From assembly GCA_030141605.1 (NCBI GenBank), contig JAQGDQ010000078.1:1-64000 (forward strand): a DNA stretch of 64,000 nucleotides. Reading direction: 5' to 3'. How positions within the stretch are numbered: the first letter of the stretch is position 1; each line of letters starts with the position of its first letter. The translations under genes were made by a program, and so were the position numbers. The notes below the pieces were generated by a model. It searched no databases and was not told where the DNA came from. It saw nothing but the letters and a program-made list of their open reading frames with translations. Positions 13,390-53,699 of the stretch are shown one piece after another. The stretch comes from Tubiluchus corallicola. Taxonomy: Eukaryota; Priapulida; Priapulimorpha; Priapulimorphida; Tubiluchidae.

Positions 13390-15820
13390 GAGACTGAACT
13401 ATAGCTGCTTCATTACAAATGTCGCCAAGATAATTTCTAAGCTTAATTGACACTCTGCATATATTATTAGTTGTAATTTACTACGGTTTAAGATTTCGCA
13501 AATATAACTGGTTAGTATTTATTATAGTTTCCTCGACCAATAATTATATTGTTACCCCCCATTGCTATCAATAAACTAGAATTAAATTCATTTGTGGAAA
13601 ATTTTGAAATTAATTACTACTAATTACGTTGGACAATCGGTAGAGAACGTCAGAAAGAAAAAAATCGACTTCCAAAAGAAGGAACGGATACGTTTTCTGT
13701 AAACCGGGTATGTACTAGGCGCAAATTTGAAAAATATTCTAATTACAAATTAGTAATAACGTAGAGAGAAGATAAAGTTAAATAATAATTAGGCCTAAAT
13801 TTTTACGCACATTTTATTTACAAGACCTATAAGACAAGTGAAGTGATATATATGGCCTCTGCACACTTAATGATATCTCTATTACTAGCCAGCTAAGTCA
13901 TTACATAGAGAATTTAAGAAAAAATTATCTGTTAGACTGGTTCATGACATTACAGGGAAATTAAGCCCATAATATGTATAAACTTGTACGAGCTGAACCA
14001 CAGTCACATGACTACAATCTCTTGGTATAATTCAAGAAACTGGCTCACTCACAAGCTTTTTTCACATTACTGTGCTATGTACAGGTCAGAGACATACAAT
14101 ATGTAAACTGTGCTTTGGATCTCTGTTGAAACCCAAGTTAATGAAATGAATTGACTACGTTATATATATACTTATATAGTGCAATTAATTAAGTCCACAT
14201 ATAGGACAGTAATAGTTATATCATCAACAAAAAAGTATATACAGTGTATATCATTACGTAACATTATGACAGCTTTTCCAAGTTAGAAACACAGTTAAGC
14301 TGTATTATAAATACGTTAAAAACTAGAGCTTAGTTTTTTACGAACTATTAGCAATATATTTTCATGTTAGAGAGTTAACTCTGTTACAGCACATACGAAC
14401 TTATTACGAGCCATTCTTACTCATTATTGAATTTCTTTTGTTCGGATATAACAAAACAGTAGGAAAAAATTGTTCCGGTTTTTCATATAAGCTAGATCTC
14501 AAATCATCATGCAATATCACATAAACTAGTTGTATTTTAGATTAATATCATAACACACTTGCAGCTTTCAAACGTAGACTTTAGACAAAACTATATAATT
14601 GACTACATAATTACATTACTAGCCGAGATTTAACTGCGCCATATGTGGCGGTAGATTATACAAAGCACCCCCCCCCCCACCACCCCCACCCCAACAGCCG
14701 GCATTCTCTCTGCCTACTCTGCCACTTTTTTTCTAATTACAAGCTTGCACAAATTGCTCAAATAAATTAGATGACACGGGCCATTCAGTGCATGTTTGCC
14801 CAAGCATAATCTTCTACAAGCGACTATTAACCCTGTCTCCAATCTCAACGCGCAGTTATCAGCCTTAATTGCAATTACTCCGCGAGCTTATGTCAATTAT
14901 TGATCAACTGTCTATATTTATAATCAAGAGTTATCTACGTATATAACACAGTTTTAGAACGTTGTTTGTGCATGTATAGTTGGGTTTATCCACACATGAG
15001 GGTTTGATGTTGTTTTTATGTTTCGTAATGTGATATGTACCATCTTGTACTTATATCATTGGTTTTTGTATGTAATGCCCGTATGCTATTGCAAACTTGT
15101 TTTCACCCAATAAATTATAATCACTTTTAAAAAACACCAAGGAAAACTTATTACTTCTCCATCTTATCGGAAATAAAATCCTGTTATTTTGTTAAATGTC
15201 CCCGAATAAACAACGAATTTTTTATCATTTTTAATAAAAGCTATATTTTCTGTTGCACACTAGCACCCATCATCATCAGCAGTAGTTATCATTGATACAT
15301 TAAGAATTTGAAAACTCTGAAATCTTACTTCATTATTTACGGAGATAAAAGTTAGTCAAAACATCATAGGTTAATTTAGGACCAATCAGTAATTAAACAA
15401 ATTATATTGTTTCACATCGTCTCCAAAATGATATCAATTAATGTTAAAAGGTTTAAATATTTATTTTCTACCATGATTAGAGGTGCAATTAATTTTACAG
15501 AAAACCCGAGAAAAACGCATTACTATAAACAATGGGGCATAAACACGAGCACTTATGTAGGCGCCATTACGAAACCAGATTACTTACATGAGAAAAACTG
15601 AGCCATAAATGACTAAACAACATTGACTTTTCTTTGACACGTCAACTCTCATCAAACCTCCTGCAAATTACAACTAATATGATGGCTTAAACTTGAGCAA
15701 ATCAGCAACAGTTTGCGGCAGTTTACCACAGCGAGGACGCGCCAGCCATTTGCACGTCAATGCTAGCCATTTATAATATTTTATGATCATCGTAATTTAA
15801 TGTTTATGTAATTATTGTTG
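13390..15820. other. Upstream flank of the Tbx20-like gene
   Basis: AT-rich with short palindromic and simple-sequence patches; no exon supported. Possible distal regulatory DNA, not demonstrable by eye. Confidence 0.5.
14667..14693. repeat. C-rich tract
   Basis: Run of about 11 C followed by acc/accccc; G-quadruplex-capable on the minus strand only if the short A spacers are tolerated. Confidence 0.8.
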
Positions 15821-15829
15821 GCTGCGTGG

Positions 15830-16460
15830 AGATTGGAGATGTTAGAGATACGGAACGAGGCGTGCTGAGGAGGTGTTACTCGCACGACGTTAGCGCTTAC
15901 TAGAGCTCCGCCTTTCCGCTATTCTGCAATCGTCTGTATGGACGGCTCGCCGCGTGACGTGTGTACCGGATTATCTACACTTGTTGCTAACATAAGATCT
16001 ACGGCTTCGCGTCATCACGGTAAAGATCTAACATCTAAAGAAAGTGTTAATGAAGCCAGTGAGTTTTGTTAGAACAGGAAGTATTTTCCGAGCTTTTCTA
16101 TGCAGTTAGATTAATGTATAACTTTCGTACGCTGATTATCATTGAGATCAGCATTCGATAAAAAAACCAAAGAGCCGAACGAGCGTTTTTCTTTACACAC
16201 GATGTCAAATCTCTGTCAGTACGACGCACGCGCTTACAAACAACTTACGTAAACAGTGAATATTCATAAGACATCGCACGCGGATGAAGTAAAGTCCTTT
16301 TAAAACTGACGTGTCCAATTGCTTAGAAAATATTAAACTTTCTATGAACGGCGTCAGCGGTTTTGATTACTACTCTGAAGCGAATGAGATTTTCTGGAAA
16401 AGTTAAACAGATTTAAATACAGTAATATTATCAAAAGACGTCTTATGCAGTAAAATAAGT
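15830..16460 (+). promoter_or_regulatory. Putative promoter and 5' leader of the Tbx20-like gene
   Basis: About 630 bp upstream of the start codon is richer in GC and CpG than the surrounding DNA, especially 15840-16020 (gctccgcc, ggctcgccgcgtgacgtg, which contains a CRE-like TGACGT). No clear TATA box. The leader has an in-frame TAA at 16404, so no in-frame start lies between it and 16461. The transcription start is not visible. Confidence 0.45.
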
Positions 16461-33487
<17,027 letters not shown>

Positions 33488-33677
33488 TCATTACAATATT
33501 GTCATGGTATTCACCATTACAGTGTATAGGAATTTTATCATAATTGTATATGTATAAGTTTATTATTCACTGTGTAATCAAGATATTGAAAAATGTTTGT
33601 TGTTGCAGCCATGATCATTCTGAACATAAAATTGGTATTATATAACTAGATTTTAAATTTGTTTGATTTTAGGTCTA

Positions 33678-33855
33678 CAGTGAAACCTCATTATACGCCC
33701 CACCCCTTTATGATGCTAACCTTGCTTAATGCCCAAACTTTTGGCAAAACAAAATGTTTATATTTGTGTAGATAATGTATTTATATACCTTCGTTAAAAT
33801 GGCAAACTCGTTTAATGCCAAATAGTCCCAAAGTAGGCGGTATAAGGAATGACTA
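33678..33855. mobile_element. Tigger/pogo-like non-autonomous DNA transposon in Tbx20 3' UTR region
   Basis: The left end cagtgaaacctcattatacg resembles the CAGT-AACCTC-TTATACG termini of pogo/Tigger elements, and the right end ggcggtataaggaatgacta is its approximate inverted copy. A TA precedes the left end. About 178 bp, no ORF. Confidence 0.5.
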
Positions 33856-34000
33856 GTTAAATGAGTGTCATACTGATTATATAATACATATGTCACATCT
33901 AAATTAGCACCATGCCATTGTATAATTATTGATAATAATTTTTATTATTATCATTAATATTTACATGACATGAACTCAAATATGAAAATTGTTAATATCA

Positions 34001-34006
34001 AATAAA
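34001..34006 (+). terminator. Candidate polyadenylation signal of the Tbx20-like gene
   Basis: AATAAA about 515 bp after the stop codon, in a region with no competing gene. The intervening 3' UTR would contain a degraded Tigger/pogo-like element (33678-33855). Confidence 0.4.
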
Positions 34007-34149
34007 AAAATTGATTTTGAGTTATTTTGAGAGCTGACATTTAGTTAAATAAGGTAAGGAAATATTTTATTCAAAATGAAAAAATGTTTTGACTTTAACA
34101 TTTTTATAATTGTTGATGCACTGTGATAATTGTGGCTTATGGTTCTTTT

Positions 34150-34430
34150 TCTGCCACTGCAATGCAGAAACATCCGAGATTTGCCTGCATAAACTGGCAT
34201 TTACCAGACATCCAGAATGCGTTATGCCTTATCCACCTGCGGAATAAAAAAAATCAAAAGAAAATAGCTGCAGAAAAAATAACGCATGACACAGGTATGA
34301 TAAACGGGTGCACTGAAAACAATATAAACCGATTTCATCTATTCTGCACACCCATAACGCATACACCTTCCGAATGCTAGGTAAACGCCACTTAATGCAT
34401 ACATTCGGTGTTCTTATGTTACGATGAAAA
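34150..34430. repeat. Imperfect inverted repeat (MITE-like hairpin)
   Basis: aaactggcatttaccag and gaatgcgttatg on the left (34165-34235) are mirrored by cataacgcat and ctaggtaaacgccacttaat on the right (34345-34425). Confidence 0.5.
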
Positions 34431-36300
34431 TGTGTCATTTCCTGTTCATTCTATGTATTTGAAGAAGATGGACGAAGAAAAGTGAAAAAAATCACAAGTA
34501 ATAAAAAATGATTATTTAACAGTTTAATACTCTTGACATTAATTCTAATACACATGATTTTGCATAAAAACCAACAGTTTTGTAAAATCTAAAACATTTG
34601 ATATAACTACAGCATATAAAGTTTGTTGAAAAACACAACCATCATTGTTAACATTTCACATATATAAGAATAAGAAACAACTTACTAAACACATGGGAAA
34701 TACAGAACTGCAACCCTAAAGTGAGCATTAGCTTTTCAAAAAAAAAACAATTTTCTAAAAATTTAATTTGATTTTTTTATCTAGTAAAATATGCACAATG
34801 AACTTGTCTTGTCAACACAGACAAGTTTTAATGTTAAACTAAGGATTAAAAAGTTAACAAAACCATTATTAAACAACAATAAATTACTGTGTTTCACAAC
34901 AAAAATTTTAGTAAATACTTTAGAGAAAATGCTAGAGAAAATAATTTAATTTACTAATTTAGTATACTTGTACAATGGTTGATAAACTGCAAAAAAGTTG
35001 CGTAAATTAAATTTGAGTAAATAAATAAATTAAGTGTTAAAAAATTATATCTAACAAAGCATCATTGTAAGTCATGGTGGAAGATCACAAAAGCACAACA
35101 CTGAATCTAGATGCACAATGCAACAACCAAGAAAGAGTTAATACAAACTTACAATTGTACAACAAGAAAAGCAAATTCATTACTTTCATTTATACTTCCA
35201 GTCCTGGTCTGTTAGTTGCTAATTAGTTCTTATCCCTCATTTACATTAGGCTGAAAACACTCTAACCGTCTTTGACTTTTTTGATCCGGAATTACTGCAA
35301 GCAGTCACACAACTAGAAAAACCACTATGAATACTGGAAAGGGTTTTACTGCAAGTAGTCCCACAACTAGAAAAACCACTATGAGTTTCTGTAGTATAAA
35401 CAAGGCTTTAATATATCATAAATAAATCACACAGGATGCTTAGTTTTGAATACTTCAAACATGCAGTTCATACAATCAGAGAGTGCAATAGCATTTAATG
35501 CTTTGCAGACACCATTGTACTATCAATTTTACCATCACAACTGTCAATCAGATCATTTTCAATTATTGATATGTAAACAACAATATTACAAACAATAAAA
35601 GCAAATGACACAGTAAGCCTCTTCACAGTTTCGTTGTGCACACGTGCAGTTGATGTAGGTTAAAGGTTATGTGTACCACAGCAACACGTCTTAACTACAA
35701 CCGCACATGACGTGTGTAAAGCAAACAATCTGCCACATCAGTTCAGTAACTTCAGTTGTTTTATGTGGACTTTACATAATTATGCATTAGTATGTGCGTA
35801 GAATGATTTACTAGCAGGACCTTGCTTGGGAACAAGAAAAATGAACTAAGTAAGGTTCTAGCTAGTTGTTAAAACTGTTACTATTATAATAGCATGAGCT
35901 ACAAGGTGTTGTCAAGTGTACACAAGTGTGTTGTCTGGTACACTTAACCTTAGACCTTTTCAAGATCATCATTAATTGCTGGAATTGTGAAAAAGCTTAT
36001 TATTAGGCTAGCAATGAGATTCTTAGATTGTCTATTTGTCACTCTGAACACAATGTTGACGTTGTTGAACTTTTTTCCAGCTGCAAAAACGTAAATCAAT
36101 ACATACACTGATCACTCAAAATAGTTGAAAACCAGATCACAGAATATCAGTTGGTAATAAGGAGTTACAATAACATCAATAGAACAGTACAAAGTGCTAA
36201 ATTAATTATAGTAGTCAACTAATCCTATAGTAGAGTAAAAAATTGTAGACTGGAATAGGAAAAAATCATCAAAAAAGGTAAGGTATGTCATGCATTGCTA
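34431..36300. other. Convergent intergenic region
   Basis: Between the 3' ends of the Tbx20-like and kinase genes; AT-rich, with only the 55-bp duplication noted. Confidence 0.6.
35290..35388. repeat. 55-bp tandem duplication
   Basis: tactgcaagcagtcacacaa ctagaaaaaccactatga occurs twice, 55 bp apart, with few differences. Confidence 0.8.
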
Positions 36301-36309
36301 AGTTAAACT

Positions 36310-36315
36310 TTTATT
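36310..36315 (-). terminator. Candidate polyadenylation signal of the kinase gene
   Basis: AATAAA on the minus strand (tttatt on +), about 315 bp beyond the stop codon. It is the best-placed signal seen. Confidence 0.45.
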
Positions 36316-36628
36316 ACATAGTGTAACTCAGCATGTTGAGGACTTTACAGACAATGCATGTAAATTATTAATTACAATAACTTTGAAAGCTACACATGTC
36401 CAATAAACAACCAACAACAGTCAAACTACTTTAAACTCCATTATATACACTTGTACATCAACAATCGTAAGGAAATTACTATTCATAATTAAAGATACAT
36501 TTATCAACAGTTCTTTACTAAACAACAAAACTCGGCTAACTGAGATTATGCAGCAGTATTAACGAGCAAAACATCGCGTTACGGAATGAGACACAAGAAA
36601 GACAACCAAGTTACTAACTTTTTAGTTA

Positions 36629-48716
<12,088 letters not shown>

Positions 48717-48733
48717 TGATGACGACTTACATA

Positions 48734-51427
48734 CTGAAAAACAACAGGAAAAAACGATAAGCAATTTAATAGTTATTCATTATGAATATTAACCGACATA
48801 TAGTAAAGTAAAAATATTTAGGCTACTAATGTGGTCAAAGCAAATATTGAAATAGTAAAGCACAGAGGTGACTCAGTGAAGTAGAGTATAACAAAAATAA
48901 TATTTGCCTCTTTAATCAATCGTGTATTATGTAACACAGCATCACGAAAGCATATCCACTCACAACAGGTTCACACAGAAGAAATATTTGAGAATTACAG
49001 AAGTCAACAAAACTGTGACTGTGATAAAAAATTCACAGTTGCAATTAAAACGCTACGCAAACTGAAAGGTTGAAAATTTCGTATCGCCGTATACAGAGTG
49101 TGACTTCATAAATCCTGGCTAAATCTCCTAGTAATTTCGCCTTTCAGTTACTATTGAGCCACGATACAGGTGGCAATCACCTGATTACCTTGTCCTGTTT
49201 TGGAAGATGAAAGCTAATTAATCTGGCGGATTATTAACACGTCGTTCAAATAATTAGATAGCGGGCGCTTAATATATATTTAATTTTTATTTATGAATAA
49301 GGTAACCAAATTCATATTTTTGCTGACATATAAAGATCCACAATATTTCCAAATGAGCGAAAGTGATAATCAGCTTTGCTATTAAAAATAATCTGCCAGT
49401 TAAATAAGCATGAATCTGTTAACTGACATTTTCTCCCAACATGATGGGGCAGGAAATACGCCTGGTTGGTAGTTTAACAAAGACAAATCAAGATGAGAGA
49501 CCTTGGATGAGCGATCAATACAGAAATTAAAGGGTATAATGTAAAATTAAAGAAAGGTAAGCCTCTGAGAAAGAAAATAAAAATTCTACTGTTGAATAAG
49601 ATTAGATCAAGGTAGAAATTAAATACATTAAAATTTAATATAGGTAATTAATATTGCACTAACTTTCTTACTATTGAAAACTATACATTACTGCAAATTT
49701 AATTCTCAACAATACTGAACTGAAGAAGGGGTGCTGACAAACTGCAAGCATAGCAGTGTCAAATTTTTTGCTGAATTACTGTTGCGTTTACCTGTTTGAG
49801 GAAAGTTTTCTTTTAGTTCAGAATTCTGCCTGCCCAGTATCTGCAGTAGATGTAATGAGTATATGATGATGACGATGATCACGATGACGACGGTGATGTA
49901 CTGAGTCACTTTTTAAGTCGCGTTTCTTAATTTTTTATTCAAAAAGAAATTAAAAATCCAAAGAAAGTACTGCACAAATTGGCATATTTGCGCATAACCT
50001 GGAGACTGTTAAGATAGAAAAAAAAACGTCAAATGGCAGTCTGGATCTGCCCGGAAGGGTCGCAGGAGTTTGTATGTACATAGTCAAACTAAAACAGAGA
50101 GAAAACTATATATATTCGACTACGCAGACTGGACAACTGCTTTAATTATAGAACACGAGAAAGTTATAGAACAATATACTTTTTCTATATAACAACGTAT
50201 ATGCATATACAGAGTTACAGATTGTTACAATTGGGGTGCAGAAGACAGATGTTTAACGCAGCTGCAATTAATAATTTTAATTAAGAAGGCCTTTTATTCC
50301 TTATTGGCGACGTTACCTACTCCCAAGTACATGATGTTATGACGATATTACACGTTACTGCGTGTAAAAATTACGAGTTTTTTACCTCGTTGTGCAGCTA
50401 ACGTAGCAATGCAGTCACAATATTGCTTCGGGTTTTGGAGTCACATATTTTTAAATGAAAGGAGTGTATATCCATCAGAATTTTTTGTGAACTGTATTAC
50501 TATAGTACTTGCACTTTTGTTATTATACAGTAACATTTTCAAATAAATAATATTTCGCAAGCAGCGATGTAGCGTCATGAACTGTGTTTATGGGCTTATT
50601 GTTGCTACTAATAAAAGCTGAAAATGTCTTCGCAAGAAAAATAAAATACAAAACAAGGAAAAATTGACATTTCAAGTTCTCAGTTCTAAGAAATCCACGA
50701 GTGCCTGAATTCAACTAAACGGGAATGAACACAGCAAACACGCCTCTCACTTGACAATGATTATATACGTTACCTTCGTCTTAAGATCCTGTTTATACTT
50801 TTGGTCTTTCAAACAACAATGACGGGAGAAAATGGAATTTAGATTAGCCCGCAAAAGAAATAATCTATCATTCATACGAATTAAAAACTTGAGCAATTAC
50901 ATCATTATTACTGTAAAACAGAAATTAAGTTCAGCTGTTGTACTTACAAGGTTAACTAAATGTTTAGTAATGAAGCAGAACCGTATAATTACGCTAATTA
51001 ATATTTCTGCAGGTATGATAATAAGTTTAACCTCTGGCTGCGGCACTTTTGAACGTAATGAGTCGGCGGACATATTGATATGACCACTGCCACGAGCCTC
51101 TCAACTAACCAAGGTTAGGTTTTTTATGGTGAGATGCGTTGAATAATGTTAATCAAGGTTAACCTTATGTAAAGATCCTCGAACTTGTTGGTTAATACTG
51201 TAAGTTATAAACATTTATGGCCTATGGACATAAGCAATCGAAAGATCAGAAGTATCACCTCTGGCAAAGCCTACGTACAGTATACACAACAGGCGAAACA
51301 ACTTTGAAAACGATTTCACAAACGTTTATGTTACCCTAGGGGAAACTTTCAAAGCGCATATAACAATTGTTCGCCCACACCTATGCTATATAGTAAAAAG
51401 TCTAGTAACACACAAACCTTATAGTAT
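48734..51427. other. Unresolved 5' region of the kinase
   Basis: Searched on the minus strand for a PH or Btk zinc-motif exon; none seen. Holds the candidate small exon at 49792-49840. Confidence 0.45.
49792..49840 (-). other. Possible small 5' exon of the kinase transcript
   Basis: Minus strand reads ctactgcag|ATACTG...CAAACAG|gtaaac, a 49-bp stretch with good acceptor and donor. It is open (ILGRQNSELKENFPQT) and leaves phase 1, which would join kinase exon 1 in frame. No similarity supports it. Confidence 0.25.
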
Positions 51428-53677
51428 TTAAAAACTTCGATACATACATTTTGAGTGTCGTTGAGTTTTCTTGTTTTCCTTATCAGCATGTTTGTTGTTA
51501 CTGGACCCACCGCCATTTGCATCTGCATTGCAGACAGTGTTGTCTCGCGGAGGTAGAGGTGGAGGGAACGGTAACAGGGCTGAGGGTCTGCTATCGTTTA
51601 ACCGCCTGTCACTTTCCGAGCGAAACAACTCGTACTTGCGCATGTACTTTTCTTTCAGTTTACACAGCCTAACATTCTCTGATTTGTGATGGTTAGTATC
51701 ACTGAGATCTCCATGAGAACCTGTACGTAGTACAACATTAGTATCTGAAAGCCTCTCGATGATTTTTCTGGGTTTTAGTCTGGAACTGAAAGATCTAATG
51801 TTCTTTACGAGCTTTGATTTGTCAAGAAGCAAGTTATCATCTTTATTAGAACTCGTGGAGTTGTCCACGGGTTCAACGTCAATGGTACCATTTGTCAGAT
51901 TACCCATGCTTTTCAAATCTTCGATAAATAACACTTTTTTTCCAGTAACTTTGCTTTTATTATCACAGTTTTTATCAATATCACCATTAAGCATGTTACC
52001 ATTGCATGCATTGTCACAGCTCTCTACTTGGTCAACAATTATACTATTCATTTGAAGTATGCTTTCCAAAAGAGGATCATCAGAGGGACAGGTATCTACA
52101 CTTTCTTTAGCACATTGGTGACTTTCAGTCTGATTAATTCTTTCGTCCTTCTCAACAGTATTTTTCTTTTTGCTGTCTCTGCTTGGTTTACTTCTAATTT
52201 TTTCACGCCTTTGGCCCTTTCTCCTTCTTCGACTGTCAGTTACGTCCTTTGACACAATCGCTATATTTTCATTAATTGGAAACAATGTTTTTGTGACAAC
52301 ATTGCTTTCGGGATTATCATCAACTTCACGTTTATCTACACAGAGTTCACACCCATTTTCTAGTTTGCAACGTAGATTGTCATCTTTTGCTGACACTTTC
52401 TCATCATTAGCTGGTATAACATCACTAGCATCACTTTTATGCAACACTTCCACAGTTTTTCGTCGGTATTTTTTACGCACAGGTTTAAGTGGCACACTAT
52501 TATCCGCCATGTTTAAATCGTGCCCTTGACTTTTAATTTCACAGCACGTAGGCTGCTGCCTCGACTGCCTCGTGGTCGTTAAATGATGAGTTTGGGTAAC
52601 AGGTTTGTGCCCGCAATCGTGCACCAGTGGTGCAGAACACTCATATTTACTTTTCCTGCAGTCATAATTGTTTAGCCCATCCTGTTGTTTTTTCTTAAAC
52701 GCCTCGACGCCGTTTCTACCTACATTAGTATCCTGTACTGCATTCTCGGATGACGAAGCGTTCACATTACATCCTGCAATGAGTGTATAAATCTGTTCAG
52801 TCTCTTCAAAACACTGTTGCACCTTTACTGACTTGCCACGTATGTTAGAATCTGTGTCGTGTTCCTCAAATACTCCTTTAGTTATACCAGTATTTTTGTT
52901 CGACTGTTTCACAAAATACTGTGAATTGGCCTGTAACCACTGACGTGTCCTGTCTGACTTTTTTTCAGGCGGTGATAGACTAGAATGTTTTAAACTAATC
53001 CTCCGTTTCACATGGGCATTGGGTTTTTTCTTACGAACTTTTTGTGTCGTAATTTTTACGTATTTTGAAGTCGAGTCCAGACCAGAAGCTTCCTCTTTTT
53101 CTGGAAGCACTTTATTAGAAAGCGGCTGTTTACATAACAAATGACGGGTTCTCGTGTTAAGACGAACACCAGAATGATTTAGCCTTCCCTTTAAGGTGCT
53201 GACTTCATGCACAGCAGCACTGCCGTTGGTTGGTGTGCGTTTTTCCTCTTCTCCAGGATTTATTCCGTCAATAAATGTTACGCTCTTTCGCCTGTGTTCG
53301 TTTATTTCTTCCGGCATGACTTCCGCTATAAGATTCGACGCGTCAGGGTTCTCGTCAATCCCAGATTCATCACTTGATTGCTCTGGTATCAGCAACACAT
53401 AGCGATATCGCTTCTTCTTCTTCCTGCGTTTCGCAATTTTAGGAGCCTCTTTCATTTCAGCAGCATCTTCTAATTGTTTCCCTAATTTGCCCACCTCATA
53501 TTTTGAAAGTTCTTCTGCACGAGCAACTGAAAGGTCATTGATAGGAAAAGATGACTTAACAGCGGCTGAAATGTGAACTTCATCGCCACTGGAAATAACA
53601 TCGACATATTCTTTATCAGGAGTGTCATCATCCAACAAATTATTAAGATTCTGCGATTTCACCACCATTAGTTTCAT
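51428..53677 (-). CDS. Unrecognised charged, probably nuclear protein (749 aa open frame)
   Basis: One uninterrupted frame of 749 codons plus TAA in AT-rich DNA. The open frame begins at a TTG after an in-frame TAG, and the first ATG is 53677 with A at -3. I do not recognise the family and see no folded domain, signal peptide or membrane segment. An acidic N-terminus (NLLDDDTPDKEYVDV) is followed by a strongly basic patch KIAKRRKKKKRYRY at about 80-93 and an acidic SSDESGIDEN. A second Arg/Lys-rich stretch (RRRRKGQRREKIRSKPSR) lies past the middle. Near the C-terminus PFPPPLPPRDN (PPPLPPR about 705-711) fits a class II SH3 ligand (PxxPxR). Composition suggests a disordered nuclear protein. 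No polyA signal lies within several hundred bases, so a spliced continuation is possible. Confidence 0.75.
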   Translation of the reverse strand: MKLMVVKSQNLNNLLDDDTPDKEYVDVISSGDEVHISAAVKSSFPINDLSVARAEELSKYEVGKLGKQLEDAAEMKEAPKIAKRRKKKKRYRYVLLIPEQSSDESGIDENPDASNLIAEVMPEEINEHRRKSVTFIDGINPGEEEKRTPTNGSAAVHEVSTLKGRLNHSGVRLNTRTRHLLCKQPLSNKVLPEKEEASGLDSTSKYVKITTQKVRKKKPNAHVKRRISLKHSSLSPPEKKSDRTRQWLQANSQYFVKQSNKNTGITKGVFEEHDTDSNIRGKSVKVQQCFEETEQIYTLIAGCNVNASSSENAVQDTNVGRNGVEAFKKKQQDGLNNYDCRKSKYECSAPLVHDCGHKPVTQTHHLTTTRQSRQQPTCCEIKSQGHDLNMADNSVPLKPVRKKYRRKTVEVLHKSDASDVIPANDEKVSAKDDNLRCKLENGCELCVDKREVDDNPESNVVTKTLFPINENIAIVSKDVTDSRRRRKGQRREKIRSKPSRDSKKKNTVEKDERINQTESHQCAKESVDTCPSDDPLLESILQMNSIIVDQVESCDNACNGNMLNGDIDKNCDNKSKVTGKKVLFIEDLKSMGNLTNGTIDVEPVDNSTSSNKDDNLLLDKSKLVKNIRSFSSRLKPRKIIERLSDTNVVLRTGSHGDLSDTNHHKSENVRLCKLKEKYMRKYELFRSESDRRLNDSRPSALLPFPPPLPPRDNTVCNADANGGGSSNNKHADKENKKTQRHSKCMYRSF

Positions 53678-53699
53678 TGTGAAATTCAACTAAAAACTA

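Noticed and set aside
51751-52529. Plus-strand frames of 98 and 119 codons
   Set aside because: Shadows of the 749-codon minus-strand frame.
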